64,000 nt of DNA from Billgrantia gudaonensis (GCF_900100195.1 NZ_FNES01000002.1:286527-350526); one strand, 5' to 3'. Positions 44,489 through 54,818 are shown, counted from the first letter of the stretch. Notes: generated by a model not told the origin, from the sequence alone. A program made the numbers and translations.

Positions 44489-46768
44489 ATGAACCAGCGA
44501 GTCCATCGTCTGGTACTGGCCGGCCTTCTGACCGGTATTCCCGTTGCCCAGGCCGATGTCAGCATCACCCGTGGCGCCACCGACATCCCCGATGGCGAAG
44601 CGCTGGCTGAGGAGGACCTGACCGTCGCCAACGACCGGTTGGCCTTCGCCATCGCCGTGGAGTCGCGTCCGCCCTGGGGGGTGCCGCGCGGCACCCTGGT
44701 GGACCTGGCCGCCGTGAAGGAGGGCGAGGTCGACCTGGATCGCATCGCCTTCGCCGATTTCATCCCCAACAACTGGTCCTCCTGGCCCAACGATGGCAAG
44801 GAGGTTGAGGTCGTCGAGGATTCTCCCGAGCGAGCCGTGGTGCGCATCCGTCGCAACTGGGCCGATGCCTGGGTGACCACCACCTACACCCTGGAAGCCG
44901 GTAGCGATCGCATCCATCTCGAGACCGAGCTCGAGAATGCCGGCGACGAGTCGCTGGACGCGATTCGCTCCGGCTTCACCCTGTGGCCGGATACCGGCTA
45001 CCTGTTCGGCATTCCCGGTCTCGGCGATGCCAAGGAAACCACCGCCGAAGACGCGCTCAGCGATCGCATGGTGGCCTACGACCGCGACTGGGTATTCGCC
45101 CTGCATGCCCCCTACTTCGACCGCGTCAACTACGAAGGCCAGGACATGTATCGGGAGCACGACCTGGCCCCGGGCGAGTCGCGTACCTTCGAGGGCTGGC
45201 TGCAGGTGGTGCCCGACGGCGATCTGGCGCCGGTGGTGGCGGCCGAGGCCGAACGTCGCGGCGAGGACACCGGACGCCTCAGCGGCAGCCTGAGCAACGA
45301 TCGGGGCGAGGCGCCGCCGGATGGCCTGGTGATGATCGAGAAGGAGGGCCACCCTTACGCCTGGACGCTGGCTGAGAAAGGCGAGTTCGCCATCGAGCTG
45401 CCTGCGGGTGAATACGACGCCTATGCCACGGCTCTGGGCCACGCCAATAGCGAGCCGGTAAGCCTGGAAGTCGGTGCGGACGACGAACGGACACTCGACT
45501 TCGACGGCCTGCAGGGCCCCGGTACGCTCAGCCTCGAGGTGCGCGAGGCCGGCAGCGGTGAGCCGCGCGATGCCCGTCTGGCGATCCTCGAGGGCCAGCA
45601 GCCACCGGTGGAGTTTCTCGGCAAGCAGACCTTCTTCACCGAGCTGGAGCCGGTGGGCCGTGCCGAACTGGCGCTGGCGCCCGGTGACTATCGGCTCAGT
45701 GTCGATGCCGGTGCCGGCTTCACCGCCGAGCAACAGGAACTCGAGGTGAGCCTGGCCTCCGGCGAGACGGTGGAAGAGAACTTGGAGATCGAGCGGCTCG
45801 CCGAGCCCAACGACGAAGCATGGTACGGCGGTGACCTGCACCACCACGCCAACATTCTGGAAGGTACCACGCCGCCGGAGATGGTAGTGCGCGCCCAACT
45901 GGCCACCGACCTCGACCTGACCTTCATCAGCGATCACGACTCCACGGTCAATCATGCGGAGTTCCAGGCGCTTTCCGAGCGGCGTGGCGTGCCCTTCATT
46001 CCCTCCGTCGAGGTGTCGCCCTCCTGGGGTCACATCAACCCCTTCCCCATCGATCTGGGCGGCGAACTCGAGGTGGATCCGGGTACCGACAGCGTGCAGG
46101 AGATTCTCGCCGATGCCCGGCGTCTCAACGCCGAGGTCATCCCCTTGAATCACCCGTTCAACGACTACGGCTACCTGCGCAACCTGGCCGGTGACAGCGT
46201 GCCCGGCGGTTTCACGGCAGGCTTCGACCTGCTCGAGCTCAACGCCGAGGTCGACAACGCGCCGACCCGTGCCACGGCCCACAACCTCTGGGACCAGGGG
46301 ACGCGGATCTACTTTACTGCCGGCACCGATACCCACGATGCCTGGAACGACCTCACCGGTCGAATCCGTATGATGGCCCGGGTGCCCGGCGAGCTGACGC
46401 CACGCGCCTTCGCCCGGGCGATCAAGGATGGCCACGGCTACGCCACCCAGGGGCCGCTGCTCTATCCGCGCAACGGCCTGTTCGGCGACACCCTGCGCCT
46501 GACCGAGGGCGAAACCTTTGATTGGAAGCTCGACGCAGAGGCCGTGGACGGCCTGGCCGAGGCGCGGCTGATCGGCCCTGGCGGCGAGGTGCTGGAAAGC
46601 GTCGAGCTGGATGGGCGCCAAGCCGAGCTGACGCTGACGCTGGGCGAGGAAACCGAAGGCTGGGTCGCCGTGGAAGTCGACGACCGGGACGGCGACACCG
46701 CCTGGAGCAACCCGTTGTGGGTCGAGCGCGAAACGCCCGACGCCTACACGGCAGCCATCGGCGACTGA
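44489..46768 (+). CDS. Secreted PHP-domain (CehA/McbA-type) metallohydrolase
   Basis: A 759-residue exported protein; ATG 44489 follows AAGGAG, and a signal peptide ends near residue 22 (AQA). Residues about 290-455 contain carboxypeptidase-regulatory-like beta domains. The PHP domain (about 460-660) has the metal sites WYGGDLHHHAN, FISDHDSTVNH, PLNHPFNDYG and FTAGTDTHDAW. CehA/McbA proteins hydrolyse aryl carbamates or phosphoesters; the substrate is unknown. It stands alone between a regulator and a convergent secreted protein. Confidence 0.82.
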   Translation: MNQRVHRLVLAGLLTGIPVAQADVSITRGATDIPDGEALAEEDLTVANDRLAFAIAVESRPPWGVPRGTLVDLAAVKEGEVDLDRIAFADFIPNNWSSWPNDGKEVEVVEDSPERAVVRIRRNWADAWVTTTYTLEAGSDRIHLETELENAGDESLDAIRSGFTLWPDTGYLFGIPGLGDAKETTAEDALSDRMVAYDRDWVFALHAPYFDRVNYEGQDMYREHDLAPGESRTFEGWLQVVPDGDLAPVVAAEAERRGEDTGRLSGSLSNDRGEAPPDGLVMIEKEGHPYAWTLAEKGEFAIELPAGEYDAYATALGHANSEPVSLEVGADDERTLDFDGLQGPGTLSLEVREAGSGEPRDARLAILEGQQPPVEFLGKQTFFTELEPVGRAELALAPGDYRLSVDAGAGFTAEQQELEVSLASGETVEENLEIERLAEPNDEAWYGGDLHHHANILEGTTPPEMVVRAQLATDLDLTFISDHDSTVNHAEFQALSERRGVPFIPSVEVSPSWGHINPFPIDLGGELEVDPGTDSVQEILADARRLNAEVIPLNHPFNDYGYLRNLAGDSVPGGFTAGFDLLELNAEVDNAPTRATAHNLWDQGTRIYFTAGTDTHDAWNDLTGRIRMMARVPGELTPRAFARAIKDGHGYATQGPLLYPRNGLFGDTLRLTEGETFDWKLDAEAVDGLAEARLIGPGGEVLESVELDGRQAELTLTLGEETEGWVAVEVDDRDGDTAWSNPLWVERETPDAYTAAIGD

Positions 46769-46796
46769 GCCGGCCTTTCAGGCGGCTCCAGGAAAG

Positions 46797-46820
46797 GGCC
46801 GCACCCCTCGGGGTGCGGCC
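46797..46820. terminator. Bidirectional-type hairpin between convergent genes
   Basis: GGCCGCACCCC and GGGGTGCGGCC form an 11-bp stem (about ten pairs with a four-base loop) between the PHP gene stop and the convergent 220-residue gene. TT follows on the + strand and a short AAA precedes it, so it may stop both transcripts. Confidence 0.65.
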
Positions 46821-46828
46821 TTCGTGCG

Positions 46829-47491
46829 TCAGTAGCGCACCGCCACGCCGAGCTGATTCGGCCCCACCAGCCAGGCGTACTCTCCCTCCAGGCGGATGTC
46901 ACCGAACGAGACGTCGACGGGCTGGAAACGGTTGATGGCGGCCGTGGCCTGGTGCGGCTGGGTGCGCAGCTGCAGTTCGCCGATCAGCATGCCGGTGGCG
47001 AAGTTGAGCGCGCCGTCGCGGCCGCGGCCGTCGCCCACGCCGATCACCAGGCCGGCCACGGCGTTCACGGCCAGCGAATTCAGGCGAGCCTGCCAGCTTC
47101 GGCGCCGCCGCTCTTCCGCCGCCACGCTTTCGAGCAGTCGCCGGGCCCCTTCGACATCGTCAGCGCCTTCTCGCAATGCGCGGTAGGCCGCCGGATGCGG
47201 TTGCGGGTCGGTGAGCACGCCGCCCAGCGCCAGCGCCGACTTGACCACCCCGATGCGGGCGTCGTAGCGGTCGTCGCGATCACTGGCTTCGCTCGCCTGC
47301 CACGCATTCACGGCCAGGCTCCCGGCGTAGACCGTCGCCCAGCCCGCCTGCCAGTAGTCGGCCTGGCGGGCGCCATCCGCCAGGGCTTGCTCGTAGGCGC
47401 GGTATTCCGCGCGGGGTGACTGGGCTAGCAAGGGCGTCGATATCGACAGGGCGAGCAGCAGGCATAGACAGCAAAGGGGTAGACGGTGCAT
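46829..47491 (-). CDS. Hypothetical exported protein
   Basis: A 220-residue protein with a signal peptide (about 1-23, STPLLAQSP). The mature part is alanine-rich and helical, with ADYWQAGWATVYAGSLAVNAWQASE and a Gly-rich GLVIGVGDGRGRDGALNFATGMLIGELQLR. It ends in a beta-like segment ...LVGPNQLGVAVRY, similar to the C-terminal strand of some outer-membrane proteins. I do not recognise a family. ATG at 47489-47491 follows GGAG with seven-base spacing. Confidence 0.65.
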   Translation of the reverse strand: MHRLPLCCLCLLLALSISTPLLAQSPRAEYRAYEQALADGARQADYWQAGWATVYAGSLAVNAWQASEASDRDDRYDARIGVVKSALALGGVLTDPQPHPAAYRALREGADDVEGARRLLESVAAEERRRRSWQARLNSLAVNAVAGLVIGVGDGRGRDGALNFATGMLIGELQLRTQPHQATAAINRFQPVDVSFGDIRLEGEYAWLVGPNQLGVAVRY

Positions 47492-47563
47492 GACGGCACT
47501 CCGCAACGGCGAATAGAATCTTAATAGCCTAGCAGGCCGTGCTTCAGCTTCGACTCGCAATGG

Positions 47564-48049
47564 ATGTCCACCATGCCACCTCGCCCGATTCGCTCCTTTT
47601 CTCTGCTTCTCGCCTGGCTGTTGCTGGTTGGTCTCGCCGCGTTGACGGGCATCTTCACCCCTCCCGGCGAGTGGTATGCCAGCCTCGCCAAACCGCCGTT
47701 CACCCCACCGAACCTGGCTTTTCCCATTGCCTGGAGCCTGCTCTATCTGCTGATGGCACTGGCCGCCTGGCGGGCCACACGGGTCGCGCCGGCGGGGCAG
47801 CGGGTTACGGTGCTGTGGCCCTTCGTCGCTCAGCTGGCGGCCAACGCCCTGTGGTCGCCGCTGTTCTTCGGCCTGCACTGGATGGGACTGGCGCTGGCGG
47901 ATCTGCTGCTGTTGTGGGCGCTGATCGTGCTGACCATTCGCCGCTTTGCCGGCGTTTCGCCGCTCGCCGCCTGGCTGCTGGCCCCGTATCTGGCGTGGGT
48001 CAGCCTTGCTGCCTACCTCAATGCCGGCGTCTGGTGGCTGAACGGTTGA
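47564..48049 (+). CDS. tspO: TspO/MBR family tryptophan-rich sensory protein
   Basis: A 161-residue membrane protein with five helices and the TspO hallmarks EWYASLAKPPFTPPN, FPIAWSLLYLLMALAAW, and NALWSPLFFGLHWMGLALADLLLLW. TspO binds tetrapyrroles such as protoporphyrin and has been linked to stress and photo-oxidative control. No good ribosome site precedes ATG 47564; ATG 47573 is an alternative. Convergent with the aldo/keto reductase, 6 bases away. Confidence 0.9.
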   Translation: MSTMPPRPIRSFSLLLAWLLLVGLAALTGIFTPPGEWYASLAKPPFTPPNLAFPIAWSLLYLLMALAAWRATRVAPAGQRVTVLWPFVAQLAANALWSPLFFGLHWMGLALADLLLLWALIVLTIRRFAGVSPLAAWLLAPYLAWVSLAAYLNAGVWWLNG

Positions 48050-48055
48050 CGTCGT

Positions 48056-49057
48056 CTATGCGAACGCTTCGGTATCGACCTGGGCCAGCTGCTCCTCGCC
48101 GTAGCGTTCGCCCACGATCCGCTCAGGCGTCATGATGGCGTCCAGCCGGGCGACGGTGGCCATATCCAGCCGGAGCCTTTCCGCCGCCAGGTTCTCGCGC
48201 ATGTGGTCGATGGAGCGTGACCCCGGGATCGGCAGGATGTCGTCGCCCTTGGCTAGTAGCCAGGCCAGAGAGAGTTGCCCGCTGGTGACATCGAGCTCTC
48301 TCGCCACGGCTTCGAGCTCGGCCAGCAAGCGCAGATTGCGCGGATAGTTGTCGGTGCTGAAGCGCGGCATGCTGCGGCGCATGTCGTTTTCCGCCAGGCG
48401 TTCCGGATCCTGGATGGCTCCGGCCAGAAATCCACGGCCCAGCGGGCTGAAAGCCACCAGCGCCGTGCCCGCCTCACGGCACGCCTCGATCACCGCAATC
48501 TCCGGGTTGCGGGTCCACAGCGAATACTCCGACTGCACCGCGGCGATGGGGTGCTCGGTTCGCGCCCGGCGCAGGGTGGCCGCCGATACCTCGGAAAGAC
48601 CCACCGTTCCTATCTTGCCTTCCTCCACCAGGCGTGCCAGTGCGCCGACGCTCTCTTCGATGGGCACGCCCTTGTCCCAGCGGTGCAGGTAATAGAGATC
48701 GATATGGTCGGTGCGCAGGCGTTCGAGGCTTTCCTCGCACTGCCGGCGCAGCGTCTCGGGGCGGCCGTCGATGGTGCGACGGCCGGTTTGCGGGTCGCTG
48801 AACAGGCCGCATTTGCTGGCCAGCAGGATCTCGCTGCGCCTGGCGGCGAGCGCCTTGCCCACCACCCGTTCGTTGGCGGTGGCGCCGTAGAGGGTGGCGG
48901 TATCGAAGTGGCGGTAGCCCATCTCGAAGGCTTCGTGCAAGGCGCGTACCGCCTCGGCTTCCGGCACCGGCTGACCGTAGCCGTGGGAGAGGTTCATGGC
49001 GCCCAGGCCGATGCGGGGAGATGCGACTTCCTGTAGGCGAGTGAATAGCGTCGTCAT
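48056..49057 (-). CDS. Aldo/keto reductase
   Basis: A 333-residue (beta/alpha)8 enzyme with the AKR tetrad: Asp in RHFDTATLYG, Tyr in TLYG, Lys in LLASKCG and His in YYLHRWD. GAMNLSHGYGQP and IPGSRSIDHMRENLAAE (NADPH phosphate/adenine site) place it with AKR13/YajO-like reductases. ATG at 49055-49057 follows GAGG. The substrate is unknown. Confidence 0.9.
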   Translation of the reverse strand: MTTLFTRLQEVASPRIGLGAMNLSHGYGQPVPEAEAVRALHEAFEMGYRHFDTATLYGATANERVVGKALAARRSEILLASKCGLFSDPQTGRRTIDGRPETLRRQCEESLERLRTDHIDLYYLHRWDKGVPIEESVGALARLVEEGKIGTVGLSEVSAATLRRARTEHPIAAVQSEYSLWTRNPEIAVIEACREAGTALVAFSPLGRGFLAGAIQDPERLAENDMRRSMPRFSTDNYPRNLRLLAELEAVARELDVTSGQLSLAWLLAKGDDILPIPGSRSIDHMRENLAAERLRLDMATVARLDAIMTPERIVGERYGEEQLAQVDTEAFA

Positions 49058-49146
49058 TGGGGCCTCGTCAGGGGAGCGGAGTTCCTGGCCATCATGCCGA
49101 GGCGGGCCAGGGGACCGCAAGTCACGGGTGAATGAATGCCGTCTCG

Positions 49147-49425
49147 CTATGTCTCTCGCAGGGATTTTTCCAAGTATTTTGGTAGGGCATCGTTTGGAAT
49201 ATCGATGCTCAACCAGCGAAGAAATGCGAGCGACGAATCCAGTGTCTCTTTAGTTTTTTCAAGCCGGATAATTGGAGGTACCTCTAAAGGGTTAGGAGGC
49301 CATTTTAGAATACTACCTATGGAAGTGCAGCTTTCATAACCGGCTGAGATGATTCGTTTTAATCCAAGTCGCTCTTTTTTTAACCCGATGAAAACAGTCG
49401 GGTTTTTATCGTCTGTTGATGCCTG
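49147..49425 (-). pseudogene. Possible gene remnant without a start codon, low-GC region
   Basis: A minus-strand frame of about 92 codons is open from a TGA (49426-49428) to a TAG (49147-49149). It reads like protein (IGLKKERLGLKRIISAGYES, then RLEKTKETLDSSLAFLRW) but has no ATG or GTG. The base composition is far more AT-rich than the neighbours. I cannot assign a family. It could equally be chance in a non-coding region. Confidence 0.3.
49382..49407 (+). terminator. Orphan + strand terminator
   Basis: AACCCGA pairs with TCGGGTT around a nine-base loop and continues into TTTTT. No recognised + strand gene lies before it; the nearest candidates are a weak 67-codon frame (49136-49339) or an unannotated small RNA. 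The whole 49058-49737 stretch otherwise holds only the remnant and the two FNR-like boxes. Confidence 0.6.
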
Positions 49426-49429
49426 TCAA
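49416..49429 (+). promoter_or_regulatory. FNR/Anr-like box (distal) upstream of nap
   Basis: TTGAT-GCCT-GTCAA has nine of the ten conserved FNR positions (TTGAT-N4-ATCAA). It lies 46 bases upstream of a second copy. Confidence 0.6.
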
Positions 49430-49461
49430 TGTTTTTCAAATGCCATTTCCATCTAACGCTC

Positions 49462-49475
49462 TTGATGGTGGTCAA
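49462..49475 (+). promoter_or_regulatory. FNR/Anr-like box (proximal) upstream of nap
   Basis: TTGAT-GGTG-GTCAA, again nine of ten conserved positions. If centred at -41.5, the start site would be near 49510 and the weak TTTAGA at 49498-49503 would serve as the -10, leaving a leader of about 230 bases before napD. Confidence 0.65.
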
Positions 49476-49737
49476 GGTATGAGGGTGCCATGACCCCTTT
49501 AGAGTGTTCATTAGTGCCATGAATGACGCGTTAGGGCGGTGAAAACTCGATACGACATGTCGGTTTTTGCGGTTTTTGGCGAAAAGCACTGGGGCGCTCG
49601 GAGAGTTTGTCGACAGCCGAATTGCGGAAAATTTTCGTAAGGAAAGGTGGGGAAAAACCGTATCGCCGTGCTTTTCGAACCGAGAATGATAGCGCCCGAC
49701 ATGGCGCGATCGCGCGATACCAAGCGTGGAGGGGGAA

Positions 49738-49980
49738 ATGAACATTTCAGGGGTTCTGGTAACGGCATCGCCGGGGCGTTCTGTCCATTTGCAGCAGCGT
49801 CTCGAAACGCTGACCGGCGTGGAAGTGCATGCGCAGACACCGGCCGGCCAACTGGTGGTCACGCTGGAAGCGGAGACCGACGAACAGACTCAGGAGGCGC
49901 TTGGCAGCCTCGAGCGGCTGGAACACGTCCAGTGTGCGGCCCTGGTTTACCACTATCGTGATCCCGTTGAGGAGGCGTGA
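49738..49980 (+). CDS. napD: Nitrate reductase maturation chaperone NapD
   Basis: An 80-residue ferredoxin-like-fold protein: [44 protein letters not shown] and a C-terminal ALVYHYRD. NapD binds the NapA twin-arginine signal and prevents premature export. ATG 49738 follows GGAGGGGG. First gene of napDAGHBC; napF and napE are absent. Confidence 0.9.
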   Translation: MNISGVLVTASPGRSVHLQQRLETLTGVEVHAQTPAGQLVVTLEAETDEQTQEALGSLERLEHVQCAALVYHYRDPVEEA

Positions 49981-49981
49981 C

Positions 49982-52489
49982 ATGGAACAGACGCGACGAG
50001 AGTTCATCAAGACCAGTGCCATTGCCGCCACGGCATCGGCAGCCGGCGTGACGCTGCCCGGCATGAGCCAGGCGGTGGCGGGCAGCCGCGACGAGATCCG
50101 CTGGGACAAGGCGCCGTGTCGCTATTGCGGCACCGGCTGCAGCGAGCTGGTGGGCACCCAGAATGGCCGGGTGGTGGCCGTGCAGGGCGATCCGGATGCG
50201 CCGGTCAACCGCGGCCTCAACTGCATCAAAGGGTACTTCCTCGCCAAGATCCTCTACGGTGCCGACCGCCTGCAGCAGCCGCTGCTGCGCAAGCGCAACG
50301 GCCGCTACGACAAGGAGGGCGAATTCACCCCGGTGAGCTGGGACGAAGCCTTCGACATCATGGCCGATAAATGGAAGGCCGCTCTGAAGGAGAAAGGCCC
50401 CACCTCGGTCGGCATGTTCGGCTCCGGTCAGTGGACGGTGTGGGAGGGCTACGCTGCGGTCAAGCTGATGAAGGCGGGGCTGCGCTCCAACAACATCGAT
50501 CCCAATGCCCGCCACTGCATGGCCTCGGCGGTGGTGGCCTTCATGCGCGCCTTCGGCTCGGACGAGCCCATGGGCGTCTACGACGACCTGGAGCACGCCG
50601 ACACCTTCGTGTTGTGGGGCTCCAACATGGCCGAGATGCACCCCATCCTGTGGTCGCGTCTCTCCGATACCCGCCTCACCAAGCCCGGCACGGAAGTGAT
50701 GGTGTTGTCGACCTACCAGCACCGCAGCTTCGAGCTGGCCGACGAGGGCATCACCTTCAAGCCGCAGACCGACCTGGCGATCCTCAACTACATCGCCAAC
50801 TACATCATCGAGAACGAGGCCTACGACCGCGACTTCATCGAGGCCCACGTCACCTTCCATCGTACCGCCACCGATATCGGCTATGGGCTGCGCCCCGAAG
50901 ATCCGCGCGAGCAGGAAGCGGCCAATGCGGGGTCGGGAGCGCTCACCGAGATCGGCTTCGAGGAGTATGCCGAGTCGGTCAGCGAGTACACGCTGGACTA
51001 TGTCCACGAGCTCTCCGGCGTGCCCAAGCGTCAGCTGGAGCGCCTGGCCCAGGCCTATGCCGACCCCAACCGCAAGGTGATGTCGCTGTGGACCATGGGC
51101 ATGAATCAGCATACCCGCGGCTCCTGGGTGAACGGGCTCGTCTACAACGTTCACCTGCTGATGGGCAAGATCTCCGAGCCGGGCAACAGCCCCTTCTCGC
51201 TCACCGGCCAGCCCTCCGCCTGTGGCACGGCCCGCGAGGTGGGCACCTTCGCCCATCGCCTGCCTGCCGACCTGGTGGTGATGAACGAGGCGCACCGCGA
51301 TTTCGCCGAGAAGGTGTGGAAGCTGCCCGAGGGCACCATTCCCGACAAGCCCGGCTACCATGCCGTGCTGCAGAGCCGCATGCTCAACGACGGCAAGCTC
51401 AACTGCTACTGGGCGATGTGCACCAACAACATGCAGGCCGGGCCCAACATCAACGACGAGATCCTCCCGGGGTGGCGCAATCCCGAGAACTTCGTGGTGG
51501 TTTCCGACCCCTACCCCACGGCCAGCGCCATGTCGGCGGACCTGGTGCTGCCCACCGCCATGTGGGTGGAGAAGGAAGGCGCCTACGGCAACGCCGAGCG
51601 GCGCGGTCAGTTCTGGCGCCAGCAGGTCAAGGCGCCGGGCCAGGCGCGCTCCGACCTGTGGCAGATCGTCGAGTTCTCCAAGCGCTTCCGCACCGAGGAA
51701 GTGTGGCCCGCGGAACTGCTCGATCAGGCCCCCGAGCTGCGCGGCAAGACGCTCTACGAGATTCTCTTCACCAACGGCCAGGTGGATGCCTTCCCCAAGC
51801 AGGTGGTCGTCGACGAGACCGGCAACCAGTACGACAACGACGAAATGGAGCACTTCGGCTTCTATCTGCAGAAGGGGCTTTACGAAGAGTATCGGCGCTT
51901 CTCGCTGGAGGGGCCCAAGCCGGGCCACGAGCTGGGCGAGTTCGACCACTACCACCGCGTGCGCGGCCTGCGCTGGCCGGTCATCGACGGCAAGGAGACC
52001 CTGTGGCGCTACCGCGAGGGCTACGATCCGCACGTGCCCGAAGGCGCCGGGGTGCAGTTCTACGGCAATCCCGACGGGCGAGCGCGCATCATCTCCGCGC
52101 CCTACGAGCCGCCGGCCGAAGTGCCGGACGACGAATACGATCTGTGGCTGTGCACCGGCCGCGTGCTGGAGCACTGGCACACCGGCAGCATGACCCGCCG
52201 GGTGCCCGAGCTGCACCGCGCTCAGCCCAACGCCCTGCTCTACATGCACGAAGCCGATGCCAGGAAGCGCGACCTGCGCCGCGGCATGGCCGCCAAGATA
52301 CAGACCCGACGCGGCGAGGTGACGGCCACGGTGGAGACCCGCGGGCGCAACAAGGTGCCCGAGGGACTGGTGTTCATCGCCTTCTTCGATGAGGGGCGCC
52401 TGGTCAACAAGCTGACTCTGGACGCCACCTGCCCGCTTTCCAAGGAGACCGACTTCAAGAAATGCGCCGCCAAGGTGGTCGCCGTGTGA
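49982..52489 (+). CDS. napA: Periplasmic nitrate reductase catalytic subunit NapA
   Basis: An 835-residue molybdopterin enzyme. Tat signal with RREFIK near residue 5; a [4Fe-4S] site Cys46, Cys49, Cys53, Cys81 (C-X2-C-X3-C-X27-C); and the Mo ligand Cys179 in [12 protein letters not shown]-binding segments include [22 protein letters not shown] and the C-terminal [18 protein letters not shown]. It reduces nitrate to nitrite in the periplasm with electrons from NapB/NapC. It begins one base after napD's stop. Confidence 0.95.
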   Translation: MEQTRREFIKTSAIAATASAAGVTLPGMSQAVAGSRDEIRWDKAPCRYCGTGCSELVGTQNGRVVAVQGDPDAPVNRGLNCIKGYFLAKILYGADRLQQPLLRKRNGRYDKEGEFTPVSWDEAFDIMADKWKAALKEKGPTSVGMFGSGQWTVWEGYAAVKLMKAGLRSNNIDPNARHCMASAVVAFMRAFGSDEPMGVYDDLEHADTFVLWGSNMAEMHPILWSRLSDTRLTKPGTEVMVLSTYQHRSFELADEGITFKPQTDLAILNYIANYIIENEAYDRDFIEAHVTFHRTATDIGYGLRPEDPREQEAANAGSGALTEIGFEEYAESVSEYTLDYVHELSGVPKRQLERLAQAYADPNRKVMSLWTMGMNQHTRGSWVNGLVYNVHLLMGKISEPGNSPFSLTGQPSACGTAREVGTFAHRLPADLVVMNEAHRDFAEKVWKLPEGTIPDKPGYHAVLQSRMLNDGKLNCYWAMCTNNMQAGPNINDEILPGWRNPENFVVVSDPYPTASAMSADLVLPTAMWVEKEGAYGNAERRGQFWRQQVKAPGQARSDLWQIVEFSKRFRTEEVWPAELLDQAPELRGKTLYEILFTNGQVDAFPKQVVVDETGNQYDNDEMEHFGFYLQKGLYEEYRRFSLEGPKPGHELGEFDHYHRVRGLRWPVIDGKETLWRYREGYDPHVPEGAGVQFYGNPDGRARIISAPYEPPAEVPDDEYDLWLCTGRVLEHWHTGSMTRRVPELHRAQPNALLYMHEADARKRDLRRGMAAKIQTRRGEVTATVETRGRNKVPEGLVFIAFFDEGRLVNKLTLDATCPLSKETDFKKCAAKVVAV

Positions 52490-52568
52490 GCCGCATCGGT
52501 GGCTCTGCCGGGCTTGCCCCTGCGAGCGCATGGCAGTGCCACCGGCCGTGAGAGTGGGAGGGAAAGCG

Positions 52569-53471
52569 ATGACAGCGCGCAAGCCAGAGCCATCGGGCAG
52601 CAAGGGTGAGGCCCGGCACGCGCCGGCGGCACCCGCCCGGCGCCGGTTTCTCGCCAGAATGGCGGGCACCGCCTGCGGTGCGGCGCTGGTGGGCATGGGC
52701 GTGGGCCTCTACTCGCGCAGCGCGGCACCGCTGGCGCCGCATGCCCTGCGGCCCCCCGGGGCACTGGCCGAAGCGGACTTCCTCTCGGCCTGCGTACGCT
52801 GCGGGCTGTGCGTACGCGACTGCCCCTTCGACACCCTGCGCCTGGCCGAGCTGGGCGATCCGGCCGCACCGACGGGCACGCCCTATTTCGTGGCGCGTGA
52901 GATTCCCTGCGAGATGTGCGACCCGATCTACTGCGTGGAGGCCTGCCCCACCGAGGCCCTGGACCCGGCCCTCACCGACATCGACGAGGCGCGCATGGGC
53001 CTGGCGGTGGTGGTGGATCAGGAAACCTGCCTGGCCTTTCAGGGCTTGCGCTGCGAGGTGTGCTTCAACGTCTGCCCGGTACGAGGCGAGGCGATCACCC
53101 TGGAACAGCGGCACAACCTGCGTACCGGGCAGCATTCGCAGTTCGTACCGGTCGTGCATTCGACGGCCTGCACCGGCTGCGGCAAGTGCGAGCACGCCTG
53201 CATCACCGAAGAGGCGGCCATCAAGGTGCTGCCGCTCTCGCTGGCCAAGGGCGGCCTGGGCGAGCACTACCGTTTCGGGCTCGACGAGAAGGAGCGTGCC
53301 GGCGAGAGCCTGCTCGCCCCGGACGAGCAGCACCGTTACCACCTGCCCGAGGGCGTGGACTACCAGCTCGACGACGGTGGCCTGATGCCCCGGGGAGAGC
53401 CGCCTGCCGAGCCCTATGGCGACGACGCGCTCGATACCTTGAACCGAGGACTGGAGAGTGGCGATGGCTAG
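52569..53471 (+). CDS. napG: Ferredoxin-type protein NapG
   Basis: A 300-residue exported iron-sulfur protein: Tat-like RRRFLARM at about 24-31, then four cysteine clusters [35 protein letters not shown] and [11 protein letters not shown], binding four [4Fe-4S] centres. With NapH it forms a quinol dehydrogenase feeding NapC/NapA. ATG 52569 follows GGGAGGG. Confidence 0.93.
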   Translation: MTARKPEPSGSKGEARHAPAAPARRRFLARMAGTACGAALVGMGVGLYSRSAAPLAPHALRPPGALAEADFLSACVRCGLCVRDCPFDTLRLAELGDPAAPTGTPYFVAREIPCEMCDPIYCVEACPTEALDPALTDIDEARMGLAVVVDQETCLAFQGLRCEVCFNVCPVRGEAITLEQRHNLRTGQHSQFVPVVHSTACTGCGKCEHACITEEAAIKVLPLSLAKGGLGEHYRFGLDEKERAGESLLAPDEQHRYHLPEGVDYQLDDGGLMPRGEPPAEPYGDDALDTLNRGLESGDG

Positions 53472-54360
53472 ACAAGAACGCCCCGGCCGGCGCATGGCCC
53501 GCGAGCGAGGCTGGTGGCCTGCCCACCGCTTCCTGGTGCTGCGGCGGCTCACCCAGGCCAGCGTGCTGGGCCTGTTCCTGCTCGGGCCCCTGGCCGGGTG
53601 GTGGATCGTCAAGGGCAACCTCGCTTCCAGCCTGACGCTCGGCGTGCTGCCGCTCAGCGACCCCTACCTGCTGGTGCAGTCGCTGGCCGCCGGCCATGCG
53701 GTGGGTGTGACGGCCTGGGTCGGAGCGCTGATCGTGCTGAGCGCCTACCTGCTGCTCGGCGGGCGGGTGTACTGCGCCTGGGTGTGCCCGATCAACGCGG
53801 TCACCGACACGGCCGCCTGGCTGCGCCGCCGCCTGGGCATCACCCACACCGCCAAGTTCTCGCGGTCCACGCGCTACTGGCTGCTCGCCGCTACGCTGGC
53901 GATGGCCCTGGTGACGGGCAGCCTGGCCTGGGAGTGGGTGAACCCCGTTTCCATCGTGTTTCGTAGCCTGGTGTTCGGCATCGGCCTGGCGTGGGGTGTG
54001 ATCGTGGCGATCTTCCTGTTCGACCTGCTGGTCGCCCGCCGCGGCTGGTGCAGCCACCTGTGTCCCATGGGCGCCTTCTACAGCCTGCCGGGGCACCTTG
54101 CGCTGCTGCGCGTCAACGCCGGCGGTCGCGAGCGCTGCGACGACTGCATGGACTGCTATGCCGTCTGCCCCGAGCCACAAGTGATCTCGCCGGCACTCAA
54201 GCCCCGCGACGAGAGCGCCAGTGCGGTGATCCGCTCGGCGCAGTGCACCAATTGCGCCCGCTGCATCGATGTCTGCAGCCAGGACGTCTTCGCTTTCGGC
54301 AGCCGCTTCGTCGCTACCGAGCCTACCCGTGATCGTCACAAGAGGGAGATAGCTCCATGA
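53464..54360 (+). CDS. napH: Quinol dehydrogenase membrane component NapH
   Basis: A 298-residue membrane protein with four helices, the conserved [16 protein letters not shown] and [19 protein letters not shown], and two C-terminal [4Fe-4S] motifs [12 protein letters not shown] and [11 protein letters not shown]. It overlaps napG by 8 bases and napB by 4. It moves electrons from quinol, especially menaquinol, to NapG/NapC. Confidence 0.93.
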   Translation: MARQERPGRRMARERGWWPAHRFLVLRRLTQASVLGLFLLGPLAGWWIVKGNLASSLTLGVLPLSDPYLLVQSLAAGHAVGVTAWVGALIVLSAYLLLGGRVYCAWVCPINAVTDTAAWLRRRLGITHTAKFSRSTRYWLLAATLAMALVTGSLAWEWVNPVSIVFRSLVFGIGLAWGVIVAIFLFDLLVARRGWCSHLCPMGAFYSLPGHLALLRVNAGGRERCDDCMDCYAVCPEPQVISPALKPRDESASAVIRSAQCTNCARCIDVCSQDVFAFGSRFVATEPTRDRHKREIAP

Positions 54361-54818
54361 ACCGCACCCGCATGAACGTCCGGGCGTGCTGGCCCGGCCT
54401 GCTGCTCGTCATCGTCTCGCTGATGGCATCGCTCGCCTGGGGAGAAGAGATGGAATCCCTGCGCGGCGCCAAGCCGCTGGACGCCGGCGACCTGCCGCCG
54501 CAGGTACACCGCATCGAGGAAGGGGAGCGCTATGCGCGCAACTATGTGCAGCAGCCACCGCTAGTGCCCCACGAGGTGGAGCGCTACCAGATCGATACCC
54601 GCGCCAACCGCTGCCTGTCGTGCCACAGCTGGGCGAATCATCGTCGCGAACTGGCGCCCAAGGTCAGCCGCACCCACTTCCAGGACCGCGACGGCAACGA
54701 CCAGTCCAACATCTCCTCGCGCTACTACTTCTGCAACCAGTGCCATGTACCGCAAGCGGATGCCAAGCCGCTGATCGACAACCTGTTCCAGCCGCTGCAG
54801 ACGCTGCGCGCCGAGTGA
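54357..54818 (+). CDS. napB: Di-haem cytochrome subunit NapB
   Basis: A 153-residue periplasmic cytochrome: signal about 1-29, two haem-c sites CLSCH (86-90) and CNQCH (126-130), and the conserved PPLVPHEVERYQI and ...NISSRYYFCNQCHVPQ. It transfers electrons from NapC to NapA. Start overlaps napH as ATGA. Confidence 0.94.
   Translation: MNRTRMNVRACWPGLLLVIVSLMASLAWGEEMESLRGAKPLDAGDLPPQVHRIEEGERYARNYVQQPPLVPHEVERYQIDTRANRCLSCHSWANHRRELAPKVSRTHFQDRDGNDQSNISSRYYFCNQCHVPQADAKPLIDNLFQPLQTLRAE

Noticed and set aside
49136..49339. 67-codon + strand frame ending before the orphan terminator
   Set aside because: Poor ribosome site and unlikely amino-acid content (Ser/Arg/Gly rich, no structure); the minus-strand frame over the same DNA looks more protein-like.
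49130..49407. CsrB/RsmZ-like small RNA because of several GGA motifs and a terminator
   Set aside because: Only about five GGA motifs, not placed in clear hairpin loops; too little to call.
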